From: JBMNMU01 sp050953505
Lineage (GTDB): Bacteria; Bacillota; Clostridia; Peptostreptococcales; Anaerovoracaceae
Assembly: GCA_050953505.1 (NCBI GenBank)
Contig: JBMNMU010000001.1
Location: forward strand, 992,001 to 1,056,000
Reading direction: 5' to 3'
Length of the DNA: 64,000 nucleotides
Positions 8,415-16,712 of this stretch are shown in pieces. The notes beneath the pieces were generated by a model. The model was not told the origin of the DNA. It did not search any database and was given only the letters and a program-made list of their open reading frames with translations. Position 1 is the first letter of the stretch; every line of letters begins with the position of its first letter. Both the position numbers and the translations under genes were made by a program.

Positions 8415-9813
8415 GGTCAAGTCCTTTTTTGTGTGTAAATTCGTTCGGCAATTTTTTAATAGGTTAAGCTGCTTTAAGTAGCTTAACTTGTTCATTAGCA
8501 ATTTCAATGAGCTGAGGTGTAATATCCTTTATTGCATTATCATACTTCTGTTTGGAGAATAAAGGCCTTCGACTGCTGAGTATGTCGTGTCTTTCTACCA
8601 AAACGGCTCCCATTAAGCGAATTAAAGATGCCGTGTTAGGGAATATCCGAATTGCATTGTAACGACGCCCCAGTTCCCCGTTTTCACGTTCCACATAGTT
8701 AGAAGTTCGAAGGGGAATTCGCATTTTTTCCGGCAACAGCATTACCGTCATTGCGTCTTCAAATCCTTCATCCAGGGTTTCCATAGCTTTTTCTGCCACA
8801 TCCTCGTAATCCTTTATGATCTCGTCTCTACGCCTTCTAGCGTCCTCTATCGTCTCTGCAGTGAACATCTCACGGAGCTCGCTCTGTAAACCTGCTTGCG
8901 CCTTCTTGGGTGTCTGGTCCAGTATGTTCTTCAAAAAATGATATTGGCATCTTTGCCAAGGTACCTGCGGAAAGACTTCTTTCAGGGCTGCAATGAGGCC
9001 GCTGTGCGCATCTGATGTAACCATGTTCATCTTTGTAAGCCCTCGCTCTTTTAGGCTGGTTAGAAACTCTTTCCAAGTTTGCGCAGATTCTATCTCGTAG
9101 GCATCAAATCCGATGATTTCTCTCCTCCCATCTTCTGTAATGCCCATAGCAACCATCAAGGCCTTCGATACGATTCTGTGGTTCTCTCTCACCTTAAAAT
9201 ACTTGGCATCGGTTATTACAAAGGGATAGGGGATTGTTAGTTTCCGGTTTTTAAATTCCTTTATGCCTTCGTCCATGCGTTTGCACAACTCAGATACAGT
9301 GGATTTGGAGAAGCTGGTGCCACATAATTCCTCTACGACCTTTGTTACTTTTCTTGTAGAGACGCCTTGAATCACCATTTCCATCATAGTGGTCAATAAG
9401 GCTGCCTCACTTCTTTGGTAGTTGTCAAACACCATGGTTACAAAGGGAACATCTCTATGACGTGGTACTCTCAGCGTGATGGTTCCAATTCTGGTTACAA
9501 GAGGTCTTTCTCTCGTACCATTGCGATAATCGCTCCTCTCTGCCGTGCGTTCATGCTTGGCTGCACCAATTTGTTCTTCGGATTCTGCAAGAAGAAATTC
9601 ATTAAGTATCCTCTCCATCAGATATCCAAAAGCCTCATTCCTATCTTTTGATAAAAGGGCTATCACTTCTTCGTAATTTACGGTAATATTAACTTGAGAC
9701 ATGTTTCTTTACCTCCGGTTTATGTTTTTGTGGTAACTACATTATAACCGAACGAAGAAGCATGTTCTCCTTTTTTTGCTTTTATCAATTTACACCATTA
9801 TACGGACATAATC
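8415..9813 (-). mobile_element. IS256-family insertion sequence, 1399 bp, complete
   Basis: The ends are imperfect inverted repeats. Left end GGTCAAGTCC...GTGTAAATT and the reverse complement of the right end GATTATGTCC...GTGTAAATT share GTCC at positions 7-10 and nine consecutive bases at positions 19-27. The right end strongly resembles the terminal sequence of IS256 itself. One intact transposase gene fills the element on the minus strand. TACTATCT flanks both ends. A second inverted pair, TTCGTTCGG (8440-8448) and CCGAACGAA (9748-9756), lies just inside. The element is oriented against the glycogen operon. Confidence 0.92.
8464..9702 (-). CDS. IS256-family (Mutator-type) transposase
   Basis: 412 residues, normal for this family and unbroken. 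It has the N-terminal region of the MULE-like group, the DDE catalytic core (the motif TSDAHSGL carries the second Asp), the characteristic QRCQYHF segment with Cys and His, and a C-terminal RTSNYVERENGELGRR helix carrying the Glu. CCGGAGG on the minus strand lies 8 bases before the ATG. Probably active, because element ends, duplication and gene are all intact. Confidence 0.95.
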   Translation of the reverse strand: MSQVNITVNYEEVIALLSKDRNEAFGYLMERILNEFLLAESEEQIGAAKHERTAERSDYRNGTRERPLVTRIGTITLRVPRHRDVPFVTMVFDNYQRSEAALLTTMMEMVIQGVSTRKVTKVVEELCGTSFSKSTVSELCKRMDEGIKEFKNRKLTIPYPFVITDAKYFKVRENHRIVSKALMVAMGITEDGRREIIGFDAYEIESAQTWKEFLTSLKERGLTKMNMVTSDAHSGLIAALKEVFPQVPWQRCQYHFLKNILDQTPKKAQAGLQSELREMFTAETIEDARRRRDEIIKDYEDVAEKAMETLDEGFEDAMTVMLLPEKMRIPLRTSNYVERENGELGRRYNAIRIFPNTASLIRLMGAVLVERHDILSSRRPLFSKQKYDNAIKDITPQLIEIANEQVKLLKAA

Positions 9814-10732
9814 TACTATCTCCTCATGCAAACCCTGGCGCTCATGATGTAGCTATGTATAGGGGAATCATTGATGCTCTTGACCAAAATATGAATTCAA
9901 TTAAACGATCTATGGGTGATTATGTCATTTTATCAGGGAGTAATATTATTTGTACCATAGATTTTCAAGAATTATTAAAAAAGCATATAGAGAGCCAGTC
10001 GGATATTACCGCAGTTTATACAAAAACCTTAAATGGTAGTCAAATTATTCCTTCAGGGGTAGCGGTGCTCGATTTAGATAATAGTGAAAGGTTGACAGGC
10101 CTTACTATCAATCAAGATGACATTAATCCAAGAGATGCAAACTGGAGCTTAGGTATTTTTGTAATGAAAAAATCCTTACTAGAATCCCTTGTTGCTGATG
10201 CCTGTAGCTTTGAAAGATACAATTTTTACATTGATATTATTCAAAGGTTGAGCAATAACTTGAAAATTATGGGATATGAATACAAAGGCCATATTCTTGA
10301 TATTAGTAGTGTAGAAAATTATATGAAAGCCAACATGAGCTTACTTTCTGGCGAATTTAGAAATAAGGTTTTTAGTGAGCCAATATATACTAAAATCAAA
10401 GACAGCGTGCCCGCACTATATTGCCCCGGATGCACTGTTTCTAATTCTATTATCTCTGATGGCTGTATCATAGAAGGTACAGTAATTAATTCCGTCTTAT
10501 CAAGGGGTGTTAAGGTTGGGAAGGGCTCTATGGTTAAAAACTGTATTGTAATGCAAGATACAGAAATTATGAGAGATACATTTTTAGATAATGTGATTTT
10601 GGATAAGGATATTATCGTTCGGGATAATAGGCATTTATCGGGACACGAGGCTTATCCTGTGGTTATAGAAAAGCTTAGCATCTTATGACAAATAAATATT
10701 ATAAAAATAATTAGGAATTTGGGAGATAAAAG

Positions 10733-12157
10733 ATGAAGATTTTATTTATTAGTACGGAAGCTGAGCCCTTTGCAAAATCAGGGGGGCTTGGAGATGTCAT
10801 AGGATCCTTACCTCGAGAGCTAAATAACATGGGCTTAGATGCAAGGGTTATGCTCCCCTTGTATCAGTCTGTTGAAGAAAAATTTAGTAGCCAGTTGGAA
10901 TTCTTATTCGATTTTAAGGTCGAACTATCTTGGCGTACACAACACTGTGGTCTATTTAAGCTTGAGTATGAAGGTGTTATTTTCTATTTTATTGACAATA
11001 AGCAATACTTTGGCAGAGAAAACTACTATGGATATTATGATGATGGGGAAAGATGTGCATATTACGCAAAAGCTGCTTTGGAATCCATTTCGAAAATTGA
11101 TTTTAATCCTGACATCCTTCATTGCAATGAGTGGCAGACTGCCTTAGTGCCTGTCTATTTAAAGACTCATTTTAAGGGAAATGCTATCTATGATAAGCTT
11201 CGGACGATATTTACTATACATAATATTGAATATCAGGGAAAGTTTGAGGTCAACATTTTTCAAGATTTGTTAGGGATTAGCCCAGCAGATCAAGGTCTTG
11301 TTGAATACCATGGTTTAGTCAATTACATGAAAGGAGCTATTGTCGCTTGCGATAAGCTTACCACAGTTAGCCCAAGCTATGCAGAAGAAATAACTTATCC
11401 ATTTTATGGTAGAGGGTTAGAAGATATCATAGGGGAGAACCAATACAAGCTTTCTGGCATATTAAATGGTATTGATACCAAAAGATATGATCCCACAGGA
11501 GATGTGAATCTTGCAGCTAACTATTCCATTAACGATTATGAAAAGAAATCCATAAACAAAGAAAAACTGCAAAAAGAATTAAACCTCAACACAGAACCAG
11601 ATACTCCCCTAATAGCAATGGTGAGTAGGTTGGTAGAGCATAAGGGATTCGATCTTGTATTAGGGGTTTTTGATGAAATAATGGAAGAGAAGGTTCAATT
11701 TGCTATCCTTGGAACTGGCGAAGTAAAATACGAGAACTTTTTTAGAAATAAAGCCATTCAATATAAGGGTAGGGTGTCTTTCACTACAGATTTTTTACCG
11801 ACGCTGGCTAGTAGGATTTATGCGGGATCTGATTTGTTCTTAATGCCATCAGTAAGTGAGCCCTGTGGCCTTTCTCAGATGATTGCACTTCGCTATGGAT
11901 CTATTCCTATTGTAAGAGAAACAGGAGGCTTAAAGGATAGTATTGAGGCCTTTATCCCTGACACAGGAAAGGGAAATGGTATTACCTTTGCTACAATTAA
12001 CGCCCATGACATGCTTTTTGCTATAAAAAGAGGTTTAAAGCTTTATGAGAATAAAAAACAATGGCCAATACTTGTTAAAAATGGAATGGGCTCAGATTTT
12101 TCATGGGAAAAACCTGCAAGGGAGTATGTCAAAATTTATAAAGAAATAAAAGCATAA
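10733..12157 (+). CDS. glgA: Glycogen synthase (ADP-glucose)
   Basis: Adds glucose from ADP-glucose to the non-reducing end of glycogen. 474 residues, family length. GT5/GT-B fold: the N-terminal KSGGLGDVIGSLP loop binds ADP-glucose (residues 15-27), and the C-terminal half carries MVSRLVEHKGFDL and PSVSEPCGLSQM, the nucleotide-sugar site. GGGAGATAAAAG precedes the ATG. It lies 44 bases after the glgD stop; its transcription from the glgB promoter now has to cross the 1.4-kb insertion sequence. Confidence 0.95.
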   Translation: MKILFISTEAEPFAKSGGLGDVIGSLPRELNNMGLDARVMLPLYQSVEEKFSSQLEFLFDFKVELSWRTQHCGLFKLEYEGVIFYFIDNKQYFGRENYYGYYDDGERCAYYAKAALESISKIDFNPDILHCNEWQTALVPVYLKTHFKGNAIYDKLRTIFTIHNIEYQGKFEVNIFQDLLGISPADQGLVEYHGLVNYMKGAIVACDKLTTVSPSYAEEITYPFYGRGLEDIIGENQYKLSGILNGIDTKRYDPTGDVNLAANYSINDYEKKSINKEKLQKELNLNTEPDTPLIAMVSRLVEHKGFDLVLGVFDEIMEEKVQFAILGTGEVKYENFFRNKAIQYKGRVSFTTDFLPTLASRIYAGSDLFLMPSVSEPCGLSQMIALRYGSIPIVRETGGLKDSIEAFIPDTGKGNGITFATINAHDMLFAIKRGLKLYENKKQWPILVKNGMGSDFSWEKPAREYVKIYKEIKA

Positions 12158-12239
12158 GTTATTTCTTTATATTTCAATACGGATTATTTGTCATAATAAG
12201 CAGTTAGTTATGACCAATGAGATAGAAGGGTGTATACTT

Positions 12240-14672
12240 ATGAAACGCATTTACACATCGACTGACTTTGTATGGTTAATTGAAGAAGAGTTACTTACTA
12301 ATTACGGTACAATTAAGGGGAATGCAACAAAGCATCAAATTTATCGCGCTACCTGCTTGGTAGTGCGAAACATCCTATCAGAATCCTGGCTAAAAAACCA
12401 TGGTCCCAATTCAGATAATAGTGAAAAAAGTGTGATTTATCTCTCCATGGAATTTCTGCCAGGTGCATTGCTTAGAAATAATATTTTTAATTTAGGTATA
12501 GAGGACGCTTTGAATCAGGCTTTAGACATTTATGGTTATAGCCTTGAAGAACTATATGAAATGGAGCCAGATGCAGGTCTTGGAAACGGTGGCCTTGGTA
12601 GGTTAGCTTCTTGTTTTTTAGACGCCATCGCCACAAAAAGCATGATAGGTCACGGCATGTCCATTTGTTATGAATATGGAATATTCAAGCAAAAAATTCT
12701 TAATGAAAGACAGGTGGAGGTGCCAGATGATTGGCTGAATCTAGGGAATGTGTGGTTCATAAAAAAGGAAGATGAAATAGAGGAAGTTCACTTTGGCGGC
12801 CAATTAAATGAAACCTGGGATGAAAAAGGTAAATTAAAAATTTTTCATGAGGGCTATACTACGGTTCTAGCGGTACCCCACGACCTGCTGATTCCCGGAC
12901 ATAGCAGTGATGTTGTCAATACGCTAAGACTCTGGAAATCAGAATCCCCTATAAGCATCGATATGGATCTTTTTGCTAAGGGTAAATATTTAGAGGCTAT
13001 GGAGGAAAAGCATCGGGCAGAGATTATATCGAAAATACTATATCCCGAGGATGCCCATGACGAAGGAAAGCTGCTACGAATGCAACAGCAATATTTCTTT
13101 ATTTCAGCCTCTATGCAGACCCTAGTAAAAAGACATCTTAAAACCAACAAAACCTTAGATGATTTCCATGAAAAATACGCAATTCATATTAATGACACTC
13201 ATCCGGCTATGGCTATCCCAGAGCTGATGCGTATATTTATGGATGAATATGATTACGAATGGGATGATGCGTGGCGTATCGTTACAAAGACTATTTCGTA
13301 TACCAATCATACCGTTATGCCAGAAGCATTGGAAATATGGCCGGAACACCTTTTCTCAAGATTATTGCCTAGAATACATTCCATTGTAAAAGAGATTAAT
13401 AGGCGGATAAGTGTTGATCTTCTCACCACATATCCGGAGACGGAGGCCTTAAGGAATGAAATGGCTATCATACATGACGGCCAAATTCGTATGGCAAATT
13501 TATGTGTAGCCGCGTCTCACTCTGTCAACGGAGTTTCAGCCATTCATAGTGACATTATCAAGAAGAAGCTTTTTAATGGATTTTATCATATATATCCTGA
13601 TAGATTTACTAATGTGACAAATGGCATAGCCTACAGAAGGTGGCTATGCCAAGCCAATCCTAATCTATCTAATTTAATTGAAGAGTTAATTGGTCCTGGA
13701 TTTAAGAAAAATGCCACTGAACTGGAAAAGCTTATGAACTACCAGATGGATCATCAGGTACTAGACAATCTTACTAAAATTAAAAGGAATAATAAAATAA
13801 GGCTAGCAAACTATATCAAGGAACATAATAATATTACAGTAAACCCTGACTCAATATTCGATGTGCAAGTCAAAAGATTTCATGAATATAAAAGACAACT
13901 CCTAAACCTTTTCCATATTATGGACCTGTATAACCAAATTAAAGAAAATTCTAATAGGGAGCTGCACCCTAGGACCTTTATCTTTGGAGGGAAATCAGCT
14001 GCAGGCTATTACATGGCCAAACAAATTATCAGTCTGGCTTGCAACCTATCGAAGCATATAGAAAAGGATCCTATTGTGAGAGACCGTATTAAGATTGTGT
14101 TCCTAGAGAATTATTCCGTTTCTTTATCGGAATTAATTATGCCTGCCACAGAGATTTCGGAACAAATATCCTTGGCAGGTAAGGAAGCCTCAGGCACCGG
14201 AAATATGAAATTTATGGTGAATGGTGCTATTACAATCGGCACATTAGATGGGGCAAATGTGGAGATTCATCAAGCAGTAGGCGATGAAAACATTTTTATT
14301 TTTGGAATGTCTGCAGATGAAGTTGATGAGCTAGCTGCCCAAGGAAAATATAGCCCCTGGAGTTATTATCAAGAAAACCCAAATCTTTTTCAAATCATCA
14401 AGCTTATGTCAGATGGTATTAATGGCATTACCTTTAAGGATATTATCAATTCACTGATAACAGGCTATAACAGCAATGCAGATCAGTATTATGTGCTTGC
14501 AGATTATAAAAGCTATAAGAATGCTCATGTAAGAGCGGAAAAAGCCTATATGGACAAAATTTGTTGGAACAAGATGTCACTTGCAAACATCGCTAAGTCT
14601 GGCATATTCACTTCAGATAGAAGTATTATGGAATACGCAAATAATATATGGGGGATAAAACCGATCAAATGA
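12240..14672 (+). CDS. glgP: Glycogen/maltodextrin phosphorylase
   Basis: Releases glucose 1-phosphate from alpha-1,4-glucan ends using phosphate and pyridoxal phosphate. 810 residues from the ATG at 12240, matching GT35 family length. The PLP site is EASGTGNMKFMVNG with the Schiff-base Lys. ADAGLGNGGLGRLASCF near the N-terminus and VQVKRFHEYKRQLLN are further family signatures. I chose 12240 because AGAAGGG stands 9 bases upstream; an in-frame ATG at 12210 has no ribosome site. The last bases overlap the next gene (ATGA), so the two are probably coupled. Confidence 0.95.
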   Translation: MKRIYTSTDFVWLIEEELLTNYGTIKGNATKHQIYRATCLVVRNILSESWLKNHGPNSDNSEKSVIYLSMEFLPGALLRNNIFNLGIEDALNQALDIYGYSLEELYEMEPDAGLGNGGLGRLASCFLDAIATKSMIGHGMSICYEYGIFKQKILNERQVEVPDDWLNLGNVWFIKKEDEIEEVHFGGQLNETWDEKGKLKIFHEGYTTVLAVPHDLLIPGHSSDVVNTLRLWKSESPISIDMDLFAKGKYLEAMEEKHRAEIISKILYPEDAHDEGKLLRMQQQYFFISASMQTLVKRHLKTNKTLDDFHEKYAIHINDTHPAMAIPELMRIFMDEYDYEWDDAWRIVTKTISYTNHTVMPEALEIWPEHLFSRLLPRIHSIVKEINRRISVDLLTTYPETEALRNEMAIIHDGQIRMANLCVAASHSVNGVSAIHSDIIKKKLFNGFYHIYPDRFTNVTNGIAYRRWLCQANPNLSNLIEELIGPGFKKNATELEKLMNYQMDHQVLDNLTKIKRNNKIRLANYIKEHNNITVNPDSIFDVQVKRFHEYKRQLLNLFHIMDLYNQIKENSNRELHPRTFIFGGKSAAGYYMAKQIISLACNLSKHIEKDPIVRDRIKIVFLENYSVSLSELIMPATEISEQISLAGKEASGTGNMKFMVNGAITIGTLDGANVEIHQAVGDENIFIFGMSADEVDELAAQGKYSPWSYYQENPNLFQIIKLMSDGINGITFKDIINSLITGYNSNADQYYVLADYKSYKNAHVRAEKAYMDKICWNKMSLANIAKSGIFTSDRSIMEYANNIWGIKPIK

Positions 14673-16477
14673 TTGAATTTAATCCAAGAGATTTATATTT
14701 TAAAAATCCTTTTGGCGCTATTACCAGATATACCGATTTATCGTTGAGGGTGAAAATTCAAAATCTGATACCCGTTGAGGAAGCGGTACTGATTATGTCA
14801 AAGGATGGACTATCAAGAATTGCCATTATTGGAGCTTTAGAAAACAGCTCTAAAGAGTTGCAGGTTTTTCATTTTGATTGGACGGCTATGGAAACGGGAC
14901 TCTATTTTTATCACTTTGAACTTCTACAAGAAGGCGAGGTGATAGACCAATCGGATATTTACCAGCTTACGGTCTATTCAGAAAAATTTGATACACCCAA
15001 ATGGCTAAGGGATGGTATCATGTATCAAATCTTCCCTGACCGCTTTTCTAGGAGCATGCTTTATCCTACTCCAAAGCAGAATAAGGATTATGTGCTTCGC
15101 AAGGATTGGGATGGCTTACCAAACTATTTGCCTGACGAAAATGGTATTATAAAGAATAATGATTTCTTCGGTGGGAATCTCCATGGTATCATAGAAAAAC
15201 TTGATTACCTAAGTGAATTAGGTGTCACGATTATTTATCTAAATCCAATTTTTGAATCTTATTCTAACCATAGATATGACACGGGAGATTTTAAGAAAAT
15301 TGACCCCATGCTGGGCACAGAGGATGATTTCATAGAGTTGTGTAGTAAAGCTAAAGAAAAAGGAATCCGAATCATTCTAGACGGAGTATTTAACCATACA
15401 GGTAGTGACAGCCTTTACTTTAATAAAGAGGGACGATACTCAGAATTAGGAGCTTATCAAAGCCAGGATTCCAAATACTATTCCTGGTACAAATTTATCG
15501 AATATCCAGATAAGTATGAGTCTTGGTGGGGAATTGACACCTTACCTAGTGTTGACGAGACAGATAAGGGTTATATGGAATACATCCTGACAGGGGAGGA
15601 TTCCGTTGTTAAGCATTGGCTTCGATGCGGTGCCTCAGGTTTCCGCCTTGATGTTGCCGATGAGCTTCCCGACGAGTTTTTAGATCAATTCAGAGCGACG
15701 GTGAAGGAAGTCAAGCCGGATGCCGCCATTATAGGCGAGGTGTGGGAAGACGCCTCAAACAAGATAGCTTATGGGCAGAGGCGAAGATATTTGCATGGAG
15801 ATCAGCTGGATAGTGTAATGAATTATCCTTTAAGAAATGCTATAATAAAGTTTCTTTTAAATGATCAGGATGCCATTGTCTTAGAGAATACAATGAATAG
15901 TTTGTGGGAAAATTATCCGGACCCAGCCCACTATTCATTAATGAACATCTTGGGAACTCATGATACGCCCAGGATTCTAAGTATTTTAACTAAAAAAGGA
16001 GAGGGGTACGAGGCTGGCAGACAACGTCTTTTTCTAGCATTGATACTCTATGCCTTTATGCCCGGGACTCCTTGTATTTATTATGGGGATAAGCTGGGAA
16101 TGACAGGAGGAAAGGATCCCTTTAATCGATGCTGCTTTAATCCAGAATTGAAAAGGGATGATATTTTCAATTACTATAAAAAGGTGTTTGCTTTTAGAAG
16201 GAAAATCAGTAATATCCAGGACATGGTATTTTCTCCCGGAGCCCCTAGCACTGGAAGTATTTATAATTATCAGCGTGTTGGAGAAAAAGAAAGGCTCCTT
16301 GTTGCTATCAATGGGTCCAACCAAGGAGATTACTACCTTAATTTACAGTTAAATAAAAAAGAAGTAATCAAGGATATTCTAATTAGTGGTTCTGTAAGTT
16401 TTCAACAGCCAGGACAATTTCTAATGGATTCCTGCTCCGGGTTCGTTGCTTATATCTGTACGAAGGAGCATGTTTAA
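14669..16477 (+). CDS. GH13 alpha-glucosidase, neopullulanase/cyclomaltodextrinase type
   Basis: 602 residues. The N-terminal beta domain (residues 1-115) is of the neopullulanase/cyclomaltodextrinase type. The barrel has MYQIFPDRFSR, DGVFNHTG, GFRLDVADELP (nucleophile Asp), IIGEVWED (acid Glu) and LGTHDTPRI (third Asp). No signal peptide, so it acts inside the cell. Its ATG overlaps the glgP stop, with GGGGGA 13-18 bases upstream; an in-frame ATG at 14648 deeper in glgP is possible. Since no glgX-type debranching enzyme is present in the operon, this enzyme may handle limit dextrins left by GlgP; that is inference. Confidence 0.88.
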   Translation: MIEFNPRDLYFKNPFGAITRYTDLSLRVKIQNLIPVEEAVLIMSKDGLSRIAIIGALENSSKELQVFHFDWTAMETGLYFYHFELLQEGEVIDQSDIYQLTVYSEKFDTPKWLRDGIMYQIFPDRFSRSMLYPTPKQNKDYVLRKDWDGLPNYLPDENGIIKNNDFFGGNLHGIIEKLDYLSELGVTIIYLNPIFESYSNHRYDTGDFKKIDPMLGTEDDFIELCSKAKEKGIRIILDGVFNHTGSDSLYFNKEGRYSELGAYQSQDSKYYSWYKFIEYPDKYESWWGIDTLPSVDETDKGYMEYILTGEDSVVKHWLRCGASGFRLDVADELPDEFLDQFRATVKEVKPDAAIIGEVWEDASNKIAYGQRRRYLHGDQLDSVMNYPLRNAIIKFLLNDQDAIVLENTMNSLWENYPDPAHYSLMNILGTHDTPRILSILTKKGEGYEAGRQRLFLALILYAFMPGTPCIYYGDKLGMTGGKDPFNRCCFNPELKRDDIFNYYKKVFAFRRKISNIQDMVFSPGAPSTGSIYNYQRVGEKERLLVAINGSNQGDYYLNLQLNKKEVIKDILISGSVSFQQPGQFLMDSCSGFVAYICTKEHV

Positions 16478-16481
16478 TATG

Positions 16482-16536
16482 CCTGTGGCCTAAGGGGTTG
16501 CCATGCTTCATAAGCATCTACAACCCTGGCCATAGG
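16482..16536 (+). other. Three-helix stacked hairpin after the glycogen operon
   Basis: CCTGTGGCC (16482-16490) pairs with GGCCATAGG (16528-16536), GGGTTG (16495-16500) with CAACCC (16521-16526), and ATGCTT (16503-16508) with AAGCAT (16512-16517). The three helices stack into one long stem with small internal loops. There is no T tract, so it is not a standard terminator, though it is the only structure that could end the glg transcript. Confidence 0.6.
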
Positions 16537-16587
16537 TTAAATTAGTGTTATGTACATAAAGAAAAACAAGATAATTTTTTCATTCTA

Positions 16588-16638
16588 TTGACTTTAAAAT
16601 TTGAATACTTTATCATATTACATACCACATGTGGTATG
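16588..16638 (+). promoter_or_regulatory. nrdD promoter with start-site palindrome
   Basis: TTGACT (16588-16593) and TATCAT (16611-16616) are 17 bp apart, a good housekeeping promoter. Four bases later begins a perfect 18-bp palindrome CATACCACATGTGGTATG (16621-16638), which would cover the transcription start. That geometry suits a repressor operator. NrdR is the usual regulator of nrd genes, but this palindrome does not clearly match the NrdR box as I know it, so the bound protein is uncertain. Confidence 0.7.
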
Positions 16639-16712
16639 CATTTTTAATTATAGCCATAAATGTAGTTAAAACTGCTTTGAATAGAAAGGTGTTAATAATT
16701 GGGGGTAATGAA

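Larger units (their letters stand above)
8157..10688 (+). pseudogene. glgD: glgD interrupted by an IS256-family element
   Basis: GlgD is the non-catalytic partner of GlgC in Firmicutes; the GlgCD pair is generally more active than GlgC alone. The 5' part is 8157-8414 (86 codons from GTG, FAGKYRVIDFILSNYVNCG) and the 3' part is 9822-10688 (starting PHANPGAHDVAMYRG, then hexapeptide repeats). Between them lie the insertion and one 8-bp target duplication. Removing 8415-9821 joins CTA TCT directly to CCT CAT in frame, giving a 374-residue protein, normal for GlgD. As it stands, the 5' fragment reads ten residues into the element and stops. The 3' fragment has an in-frame ATG at 9762, but it lies inside the element, so the fragment would lack the nucleotide-binding start. 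Confidence 0.93.

Noticed and set aside
8422..9768. TCCTTTTTT as a 9-bp target duplication of the IS256 element
   Set aside because: The 9-mer occurs at both sides, but the inverted ends would then not match and the rejoined glgD would be out of frame. TACTATCT gives matching ends and an in-frame junction.
9762..10688. A stand-alone 308-residue gene starting at ATG 9762
   Set aside because: Its first 17 codons lie in the right end of the IS256 element; the true glgD sequence resumes at the target duplication (9814-9821). It is the 3' half of glgD.
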